This document shows, one piece after another, positions 1 to 9,811 of a stretch of 64,000 bases of DNA (positions are counted from its first letter, which is position 1; every line of letters begins with the position of its first letter). The notes beneath the pieces are model-generated. The model did no database searches and was not told the DNA's origin. It worked only from the letters and a program-made list of their open reading frames with translations. The position numbers were made by a program, and so were the translations under genes. Location of the stretch: NCBI GenBank assembly GCA_031772625.1, contig CM062804.1, forward strand, positions 272,025,174-272,089,173, given 5' to 3'. Origin of the DNA: Pinus tabuliformis. Lineage: Eukaryota; Streptophyta; Pinopsida; Pinales; Pinaceae.

Positions 1-700
1 ACAAAAGTTTGTGCTCTCTCACCATTGTTGTTCCTCATGATAGCCAAAGAGTTAAGTGAATCAATCCTTGTAACCAAAAGAACAAGGGAAATCACTGTTG
101 TTAATGTGAGAAGATATCTATCACTATCCCTTTTATCATTTTTAGATGATGCTTTGTTATTTCTTGTAGGATATATTAGAGAAGCAAGAAAATTTAAATA
201 ACTAATGGACATATACAAGATAGCTACAAGTATCATAAAGGTTAATTTTATGAAATCATTATTTCCGTATCTAATTTAAATGATCAATCGAACATGCACG
301 TACTACACATTTTCCCTTTCATATGTATTGGTTTAAATTATGGATTCAACTATATATGGTTTCCTCTAAAACCTAGTGGGCATGGGAAAGAGAATGGGAC
401 ATGGATGGTGGAAAAGATTTAAAGATAGAATCAACAATTGGTGCAAAAGTGGTTGTCAGCTGGTGGAAGACTAACTTCCATTAAGTTAGTCCTTAAGACA
501 ATCCTAGTATTTTGGCATACTTTATCCTTTGTTATAAAATGGGTACTATAGAAAATAAAGAAAATGATTTTTAGGTTCCTTTTGCCAAGGAAAAAAACAA
601 ATGAATGGACTTTACAAAAGGTAAATTTTGCATCCTTGTATTTAGAACCTAATCAATTTTTCTAGTGCCAATGACTTTGTCAATGAGAAAAATATTCTAT
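1..700 (+). pseudogene. LINE (non-LTR retrotransposon) reverse transcriptase remnant
   Basis: Frame 1 is open from the window edge to a TAA at 199-201. It reads LSPLLFLMIAKELSESI from about nt 16, then FLDD (nt 139-150), the degenerate F-x-DD catalytic box of plant L1-type reverse transcriptases (usual form FADD). A shifted frame then gives KVNFMKS, and near nt 447-510 KWLSAGGRLTSIKLVLKTI, the thumb region that follows the catalytic palm in plant LINEs. The enzyme would copy element RNA at a nicked chromosomal site. Frameshifts and stops show it is dead. The endonuclease part would lie left of the window. The 3' end is not defined, because recognisable similarity fades near nt 700 just before gypsy-type sequence. 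Identification of the family is firm; the limits are approximate. Confidence 0.8.
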
Positions 701-819
701 TATGCCTTGGTCCATTTTTGTGGTAATTAGATGTTATGGGAATATTAAGAGAAATATATTCTTTAGTCAATTGATAAATTTTTTTAAACGTGGTCCAATT
801 ATATAACACATTCCACATT

Positions 820-1435
820 TTCTAAAGTTGAGTTTCAAAGTCCCTAGAGCATGCTTCCAATATGGTAAGGAAAGTTGAAATTAAAAATATGGCTACTAAA
901 AGGGTGCCCACTAAAAACTATTCAGAGTGCCATGTTCCCTTTCCTAACCTCACTAAAGCTATAAGGTTGACAACTTAGCAAAATGATGAAAGAAGAGCAA
1001 TACAATGATGTTTCAATTCTGACACTAAGTACTCTAAAGGGCGTAAGTGTAGTTAGAGGAAATTATTCTACATATATTGTGATGAGGAAGAAGATCAATA
1101 ATTGGAAGAATCACAATATATAGAACTAGAAGAGACTAATCCAACCATATCTTATTATTAATTGGATAACATTAACACTCCTCAAACTATGAATATAGAA
1201 GGATATATCAAAAAGGAAAAAGGTAACATAGTTGATTGATTTTGGTATTACCCATAACTTCATTTATTAGCAAAATTTCTCAATTGCTTTATCGATCAAT
1301 CTCTATTTTTTTAAGTAATGATTGCAGATGGAGGTACCATAGATTGTTTAGGGAAGATCCATAGTATTAAGTTCATTATTTGAGGTATTTATAAGATAGT
1401 CCAGTGATTCCTAGTCATCTATAATTTTTTTTGTT
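820..1435 (+). pseudogene. Chromovirus H, left half: gag C-terminus, zinc knuckle and protease remnant
   Basis: A decayed Ty3/gypsy gag-to-protease segment read across several frames. A gag tail with VRKVEIKNMATKR is followed by CFNSDTKYSKGRKC (nt 1009-1050), a degraded form of the CFNCD-x-KYSKGHKC knuckle of plant chromoviruses, with Cys2 changed to Ser and His to Arg. An acidic linker and a protease fragment with MIADGGTIDCLGK (nt 1318-1356) follow. Homology stops near nt 1430, just where such proteins continue into the VLG-x-QWL part of the protease. That missing continuation appears on the same strand at about 61150, so this may be the left half of the element whose RT lies at 61150-62365. 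Several stops and frameshifts are present; no function is expected. Confidence 0.7.
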
Positions 1436-1458
1436 TACCAGATATATACCTTTCATTT

Positions 1459-1590
1459 ATGCGTATGCTCTTTGCCCTGCGACTCTATGCGATTTGGGCA
1501 AACCAGAAACAAAAAGAAATGATTTTTCTCATGCTTATGTTCTTTTCCGTCGCGTCTTAGTGTGATCTCGGAAAATCAGAAACATTGAGA
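1459..1590. repeat. Two-copy imperfect tandem repeat, about 72-bp period
   Basis: Two diverged units, about 1459-1520 and 1531-1590, share the order TGCnTATGnTCTTTnCCnTGCG, a TGnGAT box, GGnnAAnCAGAAAC and AAAAAG/ATTGAG. The second unit is followed by related A/T-rich sequence. I cannot assign it to a named element. It sits between the gypsy protease remnant and the SINE-like insert. Confidence 0.45.
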
Positions 1591-1771
1591 AAAATATTTA
1601 GTTTTCAGTCAAATCTAACTTTAAGCTGTAAAGCTTGGATTACTTTTGCTTGCTCGTTTTGAAATGTGTTTTTGCTAATGTTGTTTTGTAGGCAAAAAAT
1701 GGGTTTTTTCAAAAAGCACGCACTCCAAAAAAAACCCTTCCTCCTTCCCAAAAATTACTAACCTTTTAAAC

Positions 1772-2180
1772 TAGCTCACTTGGTCCAAAGTTACTTTATG
1801 AGAATAGAGGTCTTGAGTTCAAGTCTTTCTTTTGTTGAGTTACTTTTTCAAAAAGCACATGTAACTTATTTTTTAAAGTTATTTTATGTAAAAGTGTTCT
1901 CACCCATTATAAAAAAGTTACTTATAATTCTAAAGTCTCTTTATCTTTTATTTAAGTTACAATTTAGTGGATAGTTCATTAAGTACCATTGTAAAAGTGA
2001 CTTTTACTTATTTATAAAGTGGGTCACATAAAGTAATTTTTTTTAAAGTGAGCTAATTAGATTAAGTTTAGAAAAAAGTTTGTTTGTTTGTTTTGTTTTG
2101 TTTTGTTTTGTTTTTTTTCTGTTTTTTGTTTTGTTTTTGTTTTTGTTTTTTTTTGTTTTTGTTTTTGTTTTTTTTTAAAA
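1772..2180 (+). mobile_element. tRNA-headed SINE-like insertion with (TTTTG)n tail
   Basis: The head reads TAGCTCACTTGGT (1772-1784), very close to a tRNA D-arm / Pol III box A. A box-B-like GAGTTCAAGTC lies at 1815-1825, about 31 bp downstream and in the right order. The body runs to about 2060 and is followed by a T/G-rich tail of TTTTG and TTTG units (about 2078-2180). Plant SINEs have tRNA-derived heads and short simple-repeat tails, often borrowed from a LINE partner. TTTTAAA occurs just before the head and again after the tail as a possible short target duplication. The body also has an imperfect inverted repeat (1772-1800 against 2027-2055), so a foldback MITE is the alternative reading. 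Confidence 0.5.
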
Positions 2181-2424
2181 TATAAAATTATAATTCACTT
2201 TCCAACATTCATGTAGTTCGTTGGCATCTTCAACAACTTTTCTTTAAAAAACCATAACTTCTTCATTTGGAAGCCATCTGTACAGCCGTTTTTTTTTTTA
2301 ATCGGCCTATTTTTTCAAGATATTTCCATTGGAACACTTAGTTTCAGTATCTACAACTTCATTTTCTTTTAAAATGGAAAGTCCATGCTTAGTTATTCTT
2401 GACAACACTAACTAATTCCAATGG

Positions 2425-3240
2425 CTATCCTACTTTGTGGATTTACTTAGAAGTAAAGGTCTTTATAGAATAGCCTTAGGCCAAGAGTTTAAACCTAAAG
2501 ATGAAGATAAGCAATCCAAATGGGAAAATAAGAAAGATCAAACACATGGGTTGATAGGGATGTCTATTTTCCAAACCTTAGATTCCATATTGCGGAAATT
2601 GATACCCTCGATGAAGAAATGAAACAACTCAATAAAGTTTTTGGAATTAAAAATGAAATTAGAGCCCATCAACTTGAAAATGAGTTGCTTAAGTTGGACC
2701 CCAATACTGTTTCTTCCATTGAAGATTTTTTGTCCAAGTTCAAGACCCTTAGAATTCTCTTGGAAGGTGTTAAGGTTAAGAAAGAAGATGGTAGCCTCAT
2801 CTATTCCATTCTTACTAAGTTAGGACCCACCTACTCTGTGTTTGTTTCCACCTTCCATTCTACTAGAGAAGCCTTTGTTTTTCAAGGACAAGACTACAAG
2901 TCCCCCTCTTTTGATGCATTTTTTGATTCTTTAATAAGAGATAAAGATAAACTCTTACATTTTGGTATTCTTAGTACTGGAAACTCTTCTAAGAAAGCCT
3001 TAGCAGCCCAACAACAACCAAGTTCAAATAATCTTAAGAAGTAGCATCCTAAAAACAATGGTCCTAAACTAAACAAGGGTCCTAAGCAATTTCAGTCTCA
3101 CCACGAAAAATCAACTCAACAAAATGATAAGGTAATTAAAAACAAAGGGAAGAAGATGGATAGGCATTGCAACTATTATAATCATGACAACCACTTAGAA
3201 TCCAAATTCTTTAAGAAGATGGAAGCCCTGGAAGAAGCAT
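2425..3240 (+). pseudogene. gag: Copia X gag remnant (UBN2-type capsid, broken zinc knuckle)
   Basis: The protein would form the virus-like particle that packages element RNA in the cytoplasm. Two adjacent frames (from 2437 and 2619) give the UBN2/Retrotran_gag pattern: SKGLYRIALGQE, then KVFGIKNEIRAHQLENELL, IEDFLSKFKTLRILLEG and ILTKLGPTYSVFVSTFHSTRE. A nucleocapsid-like CNYYNHDNHLESKF near 3165 corresponds to a CCHC knuckle in which the second and fourth Cys positions are changed to Tyr and Phe. A frameshift near 2620 and the stop at about 3042 break the frame. No intact start codon is evident. Confidence 0.75.
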
Positions 3241-3249
3241 GACATCCAT

Positions 3250-6200
3250 TTGGAGCACTTTTCAACTTCAACTGCATCTTCAGGAATAACACTTTTTGCA
3301 TGTGGTTGTCAAGCACCTCGGTCTGGTTGTGCACTAAATATATCTTCTTCTTCTCGTTCTCATGAGTGGCTCATTGATTCTGGAGGTTCTTATCACATGG
3401 CCAAAAACAAAGCCATGTTTTCTTGTTTAAATGATTGTAACACCAAAAATATATATGTTGGTGATGATAGATCTCTTAGCGTTGTAGGGATTGAAACTAT
3501 TCATCTAGACAATGGTTAATTTAATGATGTATTATGTATTCCTACCTTATCTTGCCACCTTCTATCTTCATATCAGATAACTCATTCAAGTGAAGGTAAA
3601 ACCGTTGAATTTTCACCTCATGATGTTGTAATTAAGGACCTAAGAGATCCTAGACAGATTTGAGCTACTAGCATTATTGATGATTCTTCAAGGTTGTATA
3701 AGTTTAACAACTTTGGGTCATCAACTCTTCCCTCAGTGTTTTTTGCTCATAATGATGAAGTGAGCAAAATTTGGCCTGAGCAATTTGGTCACTTAAACTA
3801 TCGCTCCCTTCAAAATCTATGTAAAGAAAATATGGTGATAGGTCTTCCTATGGTATCTTGAAGAGATGGTGTCTGTTTCAAATGTTTACTCGGAAAACAT
3901 CATCGAGATAGTTTTGAAAAATGTGCCTCTTAGCATGCATCATCTTCTTTACAACTTGTGCATAGTAATTTATATGGTCCACTTCCAGTTGTTTCATTCT
4001 TTGGCTACAAGTATTTCTTAAATTTGATTAATGATTTCTTCAAACGCACTTGGGTATACTTCTTAAAACTCAAGAGTGAAGTCTTTAACATGTTCTTGGC
4101 CTTTAATGCCTTTGTTGAGGAACAATATGGACATCAAATTCTTAAGCTAAGATCTGATAATGGTGGAGAATATGTTAACAATAAATTCATCAACTTTTGC
4201 ATTGAACATGGAATTCAATTGCAACATACTGTTCCATATACTCCACAAAAAAATGGTGTAGCTGAAAGGAAGAATCACACCTTAAAGGAAATGGCTAATT
4301 GTATGCTTCAATCTAAAGGACCTAGTTTTAATTTTTGGGCAGAACCAATTAACTGTGAAAATTACATAGTAAATCACACTCCTACTAAGGTTTTAAAGAA
4401 TATCTCTCCAGAAGAAGCATGGAGCTCGATTAAACCATATGTAAGTCACTTTCGTGTTTTTGGAAGTGAAGCATGGGCCCATATTCCAGATGAGAAACAT
4501 AAAGCCTTAGAACCTAAGAGTGAAAAATGTATTTTTGTTGGATATTCTAAAGATGTCAAAGGATATAGAATTCTTCAACCTAAATCCAAAAATGTTATCA
4601 TTAGAAGAGATGTAAAGTTTGCCGAAAATATATTGGCCTACAAGCCTAGTTTGACAGATGTGCCACCTCTCTCTTTCCCTTCTACTTCTGAAAATATTCC
4701 TTCTTCATATGATGACATCGAGGATGACAATTCTCCCCCACCTCATTAGGATCCTCCTTCAGCTCCTCAACTTCGAAAATGGGTCCGCGCTAATCGGGAT
4801 GTAGTAGGTGCTCTTGTAGGTGATCCTACAGATCATCGTCGTACATGTTCTCAGTTTGATAGAGCCTCTTCTTTACTGGATCAAACTTTAGTGAAGAATG
4901 ATCCTAAAATCTTTGCAGAAGCTTTAGGCCATCCAGATTGGGACACAACTATGACTGAAGAATATCATTCATTATTGGAAAATGATACATGGGACCTTGT
5001 TCCTCTTCCAAAGGGATGAAAACTTGTTGGATGAAAATGGGTTTACAGAACCAAGTTTGAACCAGATGGAAAAGTTGATAAACATAAAGCTCATCTTGTT
5101 GCTAAGGGTTTTTCACAAGTTGAAGGCATTGAATATACTAAAACCTTATCCCTTGTTTCCAAAATGAACTCTATCCTCCTTGTTCTTTCCCTTGCTACCT
5201 TTTTCAAATGGGAAGTCCATCATATGGAAGTTAAATCCACCTTCTTGCATGGGGGATTGCATGAAGAAATATATATGGAAAAACCTCCTGGCTTTATACA
5301 AACAGACTCCCGTCTTGTATGTCGGCTTAAGAAATCCCTTTATGGTCTCAAGCAAGCCCCTCGAGCTTGGTATGAAAAAATGGATAATGTTCTTTTAGAT
5401 ACTGATTTTCTAGGTGTCATTCTGACAATACTGTCTACACCAAGGAAGTGGGTAAGTCTCTTATCATTCTTATTCGTTATGTTGATGATATTATCCTTAC
5501 TATTAGTGATCCCAATCTTATAAACTTTGTGAAGTCCAACCTTAAAAAGTAGTTTGAAATGATAGACTTATGACACTTGCATTATTTTCTTGGTCTTCAA
5601 GTCTTACAATCCAAAGAAGGTATTTCCCTTTCCCAGTGTAAGTATGCTTGTGATCTTCTACGTCACTTTCACATGGAAGACTATAAGCTAGCCCCTTCTC
5701 CCTTTCATTATGGAGCCAAAATTTCAGTCACTTGTACTTCCACTAAAGTTGATGCAACCTTATACTGTCATCTTGTTGGAAAAATTTTGTATCTGAGCCA
5801 TACCCGTCTTGACCTTACCTTTGCTGTTGGCCTTGTTGCTCGGTTTATGAAAAACCCACATGAAAGTCATTGGAATAAAATAAAATAATACTTCATTATG
5901 TTCGAGGTACAATTTAGTTTGGGATTCATTACAGTGTAGAAGATTCTCCTCTATTGATTGGTTTCACTGATTCTGATTGAGCTGGTGACCGTGATGATAA
6001 GAAGTCTACTATAAGTTCTGCATTCACTCTTGGTTCTGGACCTATTACATGGGATTACAAGAAATAGTGTGCCATTTCTCTTTCTTCAGGAGAATCAAAG
6101 TATTGTGGTGCCATTGAAGGTAGTAAGGAAGCCCCGTGGCTTCGACAGATCCTTTCAGAGTTTGGTTTTCAACAGCAGTATTCGACTACACTTTGGTGTG

Positions 6201-6430
6201 ATAATCAAAGTGCCATTCAACTATGCAAAGATCCAATCCAACATCAGTGAAACAAACACATTGAAATACACATGCACTTAATCAGAAAGCTCATTCATGA
6301 CCATGTTCTTGAAGTGCAATATTGTTCAACCAATGATCAAGTTGTAGACATCTTTACAAAGGCTCTCATAGAGGCAAAGTTTACTAAACTTAAATTTATG
6401 GCTGGAGTTCAGGAAGTTGTCACTAAGGGG
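3250..6430 (+). pseudogene. pol: Copia X pol remnant: protease, integrase, RT, RNase H
   Basis: The protease is seen as HEWLIDSGGSYHMAKNK (near 3365), with the D-S-G active site. GAG-pre-integrase lies around 3780-3910. The integrase core is long and open (3958-4749), with LRSDNGGEY and TPQKNGVAERKN supplying the second Asp and the Glu. RT begins near 4980; HHMEVKSTFLHGG shows the first catalytic Asp changed to Glu, while YVDDIILT is preserved near 5478. RNase H fragments GFTDSD, SSGESKY and WCDNQSAIQLC lie at 5960-6240, and the C-terminal IFTKAL near 6350. Stops and at least three frameshifts separate these blocks, so it cannot encode a working polyprotein. Confidence 0.85.
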
Positions 6431-6505
6431 GGATAGGCTCTAATGCCTCCTTCCTTCTCTTACTGGGTCATCTTTGTACATCCTTCAATCCTATCCCAAG
6501 TTGTT

Positions 6506-6517
6506 CTTAAGGGGGGA
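6506..6517 (+). other. Polypurine tract of copia X
   Basis: CTTAAGGGGGGA sits immediately before the TGTTAGG start of the LTR, the usual place for the plus-strand primer. A similar AAGGGGGGA lies upstream near 6423-6433 and could be a duplicated tract. Confidence 0.7.
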
Positions 6518-6973
6518 TGTTAGGATATTCCGCCACATAGGAAATAATTAAGTACAACTTGGTCTAGTGTATAGTTAGGTAAAGTGTGTTTCTTTAGTAT
6601 GTATTTTTTGTAACTTACAATCCGATGGTCACGATATGTTCTAGACATGAAGTGATCCAACAATTCATTCTCTCCTCGGCATTACCGAAACTTGATCCAT
6701 TGCTTAACACCCGATTGGTCCATGATATGTATTAAAGAGCATGGGGGGTCATTTGTTAGGTGACCGTTCATGAGAGAAAGTTATGTTTTCTTTCTTTTAC
6801 ATTAATAAATTACCTGAAGTGGCCGTGTTGGCTCAAGCGGTGGACTGTTTCCCTCTTTGAGGTTTCTAACCACGTCAAGAATATTGGTGTACTGATCTGT
6901 GATCTGTTTGTGAGTGGCGTCCTTTGGTGTTCTATCTAAGGAACTTACCCTATAGATTCATACATTAATAACA
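6518..6973 (+). repeat. 3' LTR of copia X
   Basis: The segment begins TGTTAG directly after the purine tract and ends ATTAATAACA, giving TGTTA...TAACA inverted termini over about 456 bp. No partner LTR is visible, so the right edge is inferred from the termini alone. Inside, at 6829-6871, is a tRNA-like pair: TGGCTCAAGCGG (box-A-like) and GGTTTCTAACC (box-B-like). Bases 6974-7043, between this LTR and element A, are unassigned. Confidence 0.6.
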
Positions 6974-7043
6974 TGTGGTTAAATACATGGGTTCCATATG
7001 TTCCTTCTTATGATTACCAACTTCCTGCAATCAAATCTATCTT

Positions 7044-8106
7044 TGTTATAGACATTTTTGTGCCTTACAGCATGAAGCATGAAATGTCCATAATCTAAGG
7101 GATCCAAAGTCCCTAAACATGTTGTTCCTACCCCTAGAGGAACAAGGTCAGCAAACCACAGCACTGAGTAACAGTTCTCCACCTGAAAACACTCAAAAAC
7201 AAGCTAATTCTGGATCATGTCAACTGCTCCACTGAGCATCTGCGCTGAATGTCAACTGCTCCACTGTCTACCTGCGCTGAATGTCAACTGCAAAGAAGGC
7301 TACCTGCGCTGGGCGAGTTGGGACATGTGGCACAGTCATTCCTCAAGGTGTCAATGCCCAGGAAGCTTCCAAAATGACACTTGGATCAAGGAATTCGACT
7401 GGTGATGAGTAAGAGGGTCTAGATCTCCAAGTGGAAGCAAGAACCTCCAAGTGGACTCAAGAACTGAAGAATAACTGAAGTGAGAGAGGACACTAGTCAA
7501 CTTCATGCCAGCCTCAAGCTGACTCATCCTTTCTCCAAAACTCCTATATATAGAGCTCTCTCATGAGGTCTAGGGAGGCTGGAATCTTGTGAATGTAAGG
7601 AAGTGCTGTTGGTTTGAGTTTAGAACTATTGGGTGATTTGCTTTGAAGGAGGTGAAGAGGAGATTTCTTTCTGCTGGGAGGTGATGCTGGATTGGGCCTT
7701 TTATGGTTGTATCACTTCCTGAACTTTACTTCTTCCATTAATAAAGCATTTGAGGTTCTTCTATATGCATGTGTCTCAATGATGTATTGTTATACTTGTG
7801 TATTTGATTTATTCTAATCCTTGAATCAATTATGAATGTATGCTTCTTGTAGTTTCCCTCTCTTGCCATTTTGCAGGATCTTGGTGTAGCTGGGCCAGTG
7901 AAAGAGCAAGGAGTTGGGAACAAGCAGCAAGGAGAGAAGATTGGATCAACCATTAGCGAAAGACATCGGTTAGTGGATCTCTTTCTCCCCTATTTTACTT
8001 TCATAAAGAAGAAATATTAGATAGCTTTGCTTCGATTGTTGCTGAGGTACTATCACCCTTAGAGTGGGATAGGGTCATTCCGTATTGGATACTTTTCCCA
8101 ACAACA
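7044..8106 (+). repeat. 5' LTR of element A
   Basis: It matches 13942-15004 along its full length with equal length. A TATA-like CTATATATAG lies near 7544 and downstream T/A-rich sequence could hold the polyadenylation signal, so U3 covers roughly the first 500 bp. Short open frames shared by both copies (for example 7217-7405 and 14115-14303) are by-products of LTR identity and are not annotated as genes. Confidence 0.92.
7218..7311 (+). repeat. Three-copy ~32-bp iteration in the LTR of element A
   Basis: Three head-to-tail units of about 32 bp contain TGTCAACTG followed by TCTGCGCTGAA or CCTGCGC. The same array is at 14116-14209 in the 3' LTR, and related CTACCTGCGCTGAA units recur in the leader at about 8483-8532. 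The position upstream of the TATA-like box suggests promoter iterons, but that role is inference. Confidence 0.65.
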
Positions 8107-8127
8107 AATTGGCGACTCCACTGCGGA
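8107..8127 (+). other. Primer-binding site of element A
   Basis: Three bases after the LTR, TGGCGACTCCACTGCGGA (from 8110) begins with the TGG that pairs with a tRNA CCA end. It is not the initiator-Met type seen in F and G. I do not assign the tRNA. Confidence 0.65.
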
Positions 8128-9811
8128 TCGTATCTTGTTGGTTGTTTGTGTTTTTGCTATTCATTTCCTAAACACAGGGAGTACCGAATCGAACTGCATT
8201 TGGATCTTTCAAATGCAAAGTAGAGGGCAGCTACTCTAGCTCAGTTTCTGGGCATGTTTATGATTTGAAGAGCTGATCCACAAGGACTCTGAACAGCTCT
8301 TAGTGATAGCTTTTCATCCTCCTAATTACCCTTTAGTGTGTACTTGATTGATAGCTTTTTATTTGGCCAAAAACTGTGAATTTCTGAGCAATCTGTAACC
8401 CGGAAACTGAGAAAAACGAAAGTTTTTCTCTTCATTGCAGGCACTGTGAAGGCAGTCTGCATTTCATCGCAGGTCCCGAAGGGGCTACCTGCGCTGAATG
8501 TCAAACTGACAGTGTACTACCTGCGCTGAACCAGTTTTGCCTTGTGCAACTGGGGTTCCCTGCTGTTTATTGCCCTGTTTTCATCCTTGTTTTTGCAGCC
8601 TGTTATCAGTCAATGTACCTATCTGAAACCACCTTTCTTTACCACTATTCCGCCTCGGTTGTATAAAGAAACTGTATTTGTTCTTTGTGTATTTCTTATA
8701 TCATTTGCAGTTTCCCATAACGAAAGTGAACTAGTCTTGCTGTGGCCTCTTAGATATAGACCTGTGATAAGTGTCGTTTTGATCTTAAGAGTTAGTTTGT
8801 TTGCTGTTCATAGCTGATTGAGCTTTTGCTTTCGTCATATGGTTTGAATTTATGTATTTCTAGTGTCGAAACAAGTAAATCTTAAGGTGTCTTTTGATTT
8901 TGGACAAAGATTGTTTGCGTTCACTTGAAATTGAATTCAAAGTTATACAACAGCTTTCTTTTTTGTAGTACATCAACATTAAGAAAGAGAAAAGAAATAC
9001 CTGCATTGTGCATGTGCATTTTGACAGCTTGTATGTTGATTTAGGGAAAAGTGCATTAGTGTGTGCTCTATGATCTGTGTGAAAAGATGATGTCTTTCTT
9101 TTCCCTCAGTAGTTAAGATTTTCAAAGTTGAAAGATTGAAAAGCTTGCTTATCATCTTAGACTGCATTTAGGAAGTTGTATTATACATCTCGTGGTGATC
9201 CATAAAGGCAAACTGCTAAACAAGATCAACTTAAAATGAATTGAATTTACATAACAACGCTTTGAAACATAACGCAAACACATAGAGGTCTAAGCTAGAG
9301 ACGTGTTCCGGCGTTGTTAAACGTGATATCTTAGCGTTGAGTGGTTGGGTGATTCCTCCACGGTGAAGCGATAAGTATCAATACGGACTTGTGCTCCCAC
9401 GTACCGTCGCGTATATATTGGGAGACCCCTATAGGAACAAAGCCTTTATCCATAGGAAACCGTGTCGGCCACCCTACTGATCGCAATGCAGTGAACACAG
9501 CATTCACGAAGATCGACCACTCGTACCGTAAAACGTATTCTGTGGTTTTGCGAAAAGTTTGGCACACCCTCTGCCTAGATCTCCAGAGCAGTTTCTTTTG
9601 GCCTTTTTCAAACTCTATAACTGAAAAAGTCCATCCGAGCATTTGTCACTTCGGGCTCGTTAAAACATCGAAGGAGACTAGAGTCATCTTTAGCTTTTTC
9701 TCGACTCTTAAAAAGTGAAAAAGCAAGTTGTGTCTAAAGCGTCGTTATAAAATTTATTTTAAACGGAACATAATCACCTCCTATTCCTGCGTTGATCTGT
9801 AGGTCGAGAAC
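8128..9811 (+). other. Element A leader, non-coding
   Basis: No convincing coding frame lies between the primer site and the ATG at 9812. It contains CTACCTGCGCTGAA iterations at about 8483-8532, CpG-rich sequence at 9300-9560, and a cluster of three hairpins at 9603-9724. By position it would be the 5' UTR and packaging region of the element RNA. Confidence 0.6.
9603..9724 (+). other. Hairpin cluster with CTC-x-TAAA loops (5' set)
   Basis: Three inverted repeats in 122 bp. CTTTTTCA (9603-9610) pairs with TGAAAAAG (9622-9629), loop AACTCTATAAC. CTTCG (9649-9653) pairs with CGAAG (9669-9673), loop GGCTCGTTAAAACAT. GCTTTTTC (9693-9700) pairs with GAAAAAGC (9717-9724), loop TCGACTCTTAAAAAGT. 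Stem sequences differ but loops share ACTC followed by a TAAA-like run, and the cluster lies 90 bp upstream of the coding frame. Confidence 0.7.

Larger units (their letters stand above)
2200..6973 (+). mobile_element. Ty1/copia element X, 5'-truncated, decayed
   Basis: The domain order gag, protease, integrase, reverse transcriptase, RNase H, polypurine tract, LTR is that of Ty1/copia (integrase before RT). No copy of the 3' LTR is visible upstream of the gag region, so the 5' LTR and leader are missing. The left edge adjoins the T/G-rich tail of the SINE-like insert and is not precisely defined. Reading frames are broken by multiple stops and frameshifts. Confidence 0.85.

Noticed and set aside
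7217..7405. Short open frames shared by both element A LTRs (also 14115-14303, 7738-7953, 14636-14851)
   Set aside because: They repeat only because the LTRs are nearly identical. They are short, have no recognisable domain, and overlap promoter-like repeats.
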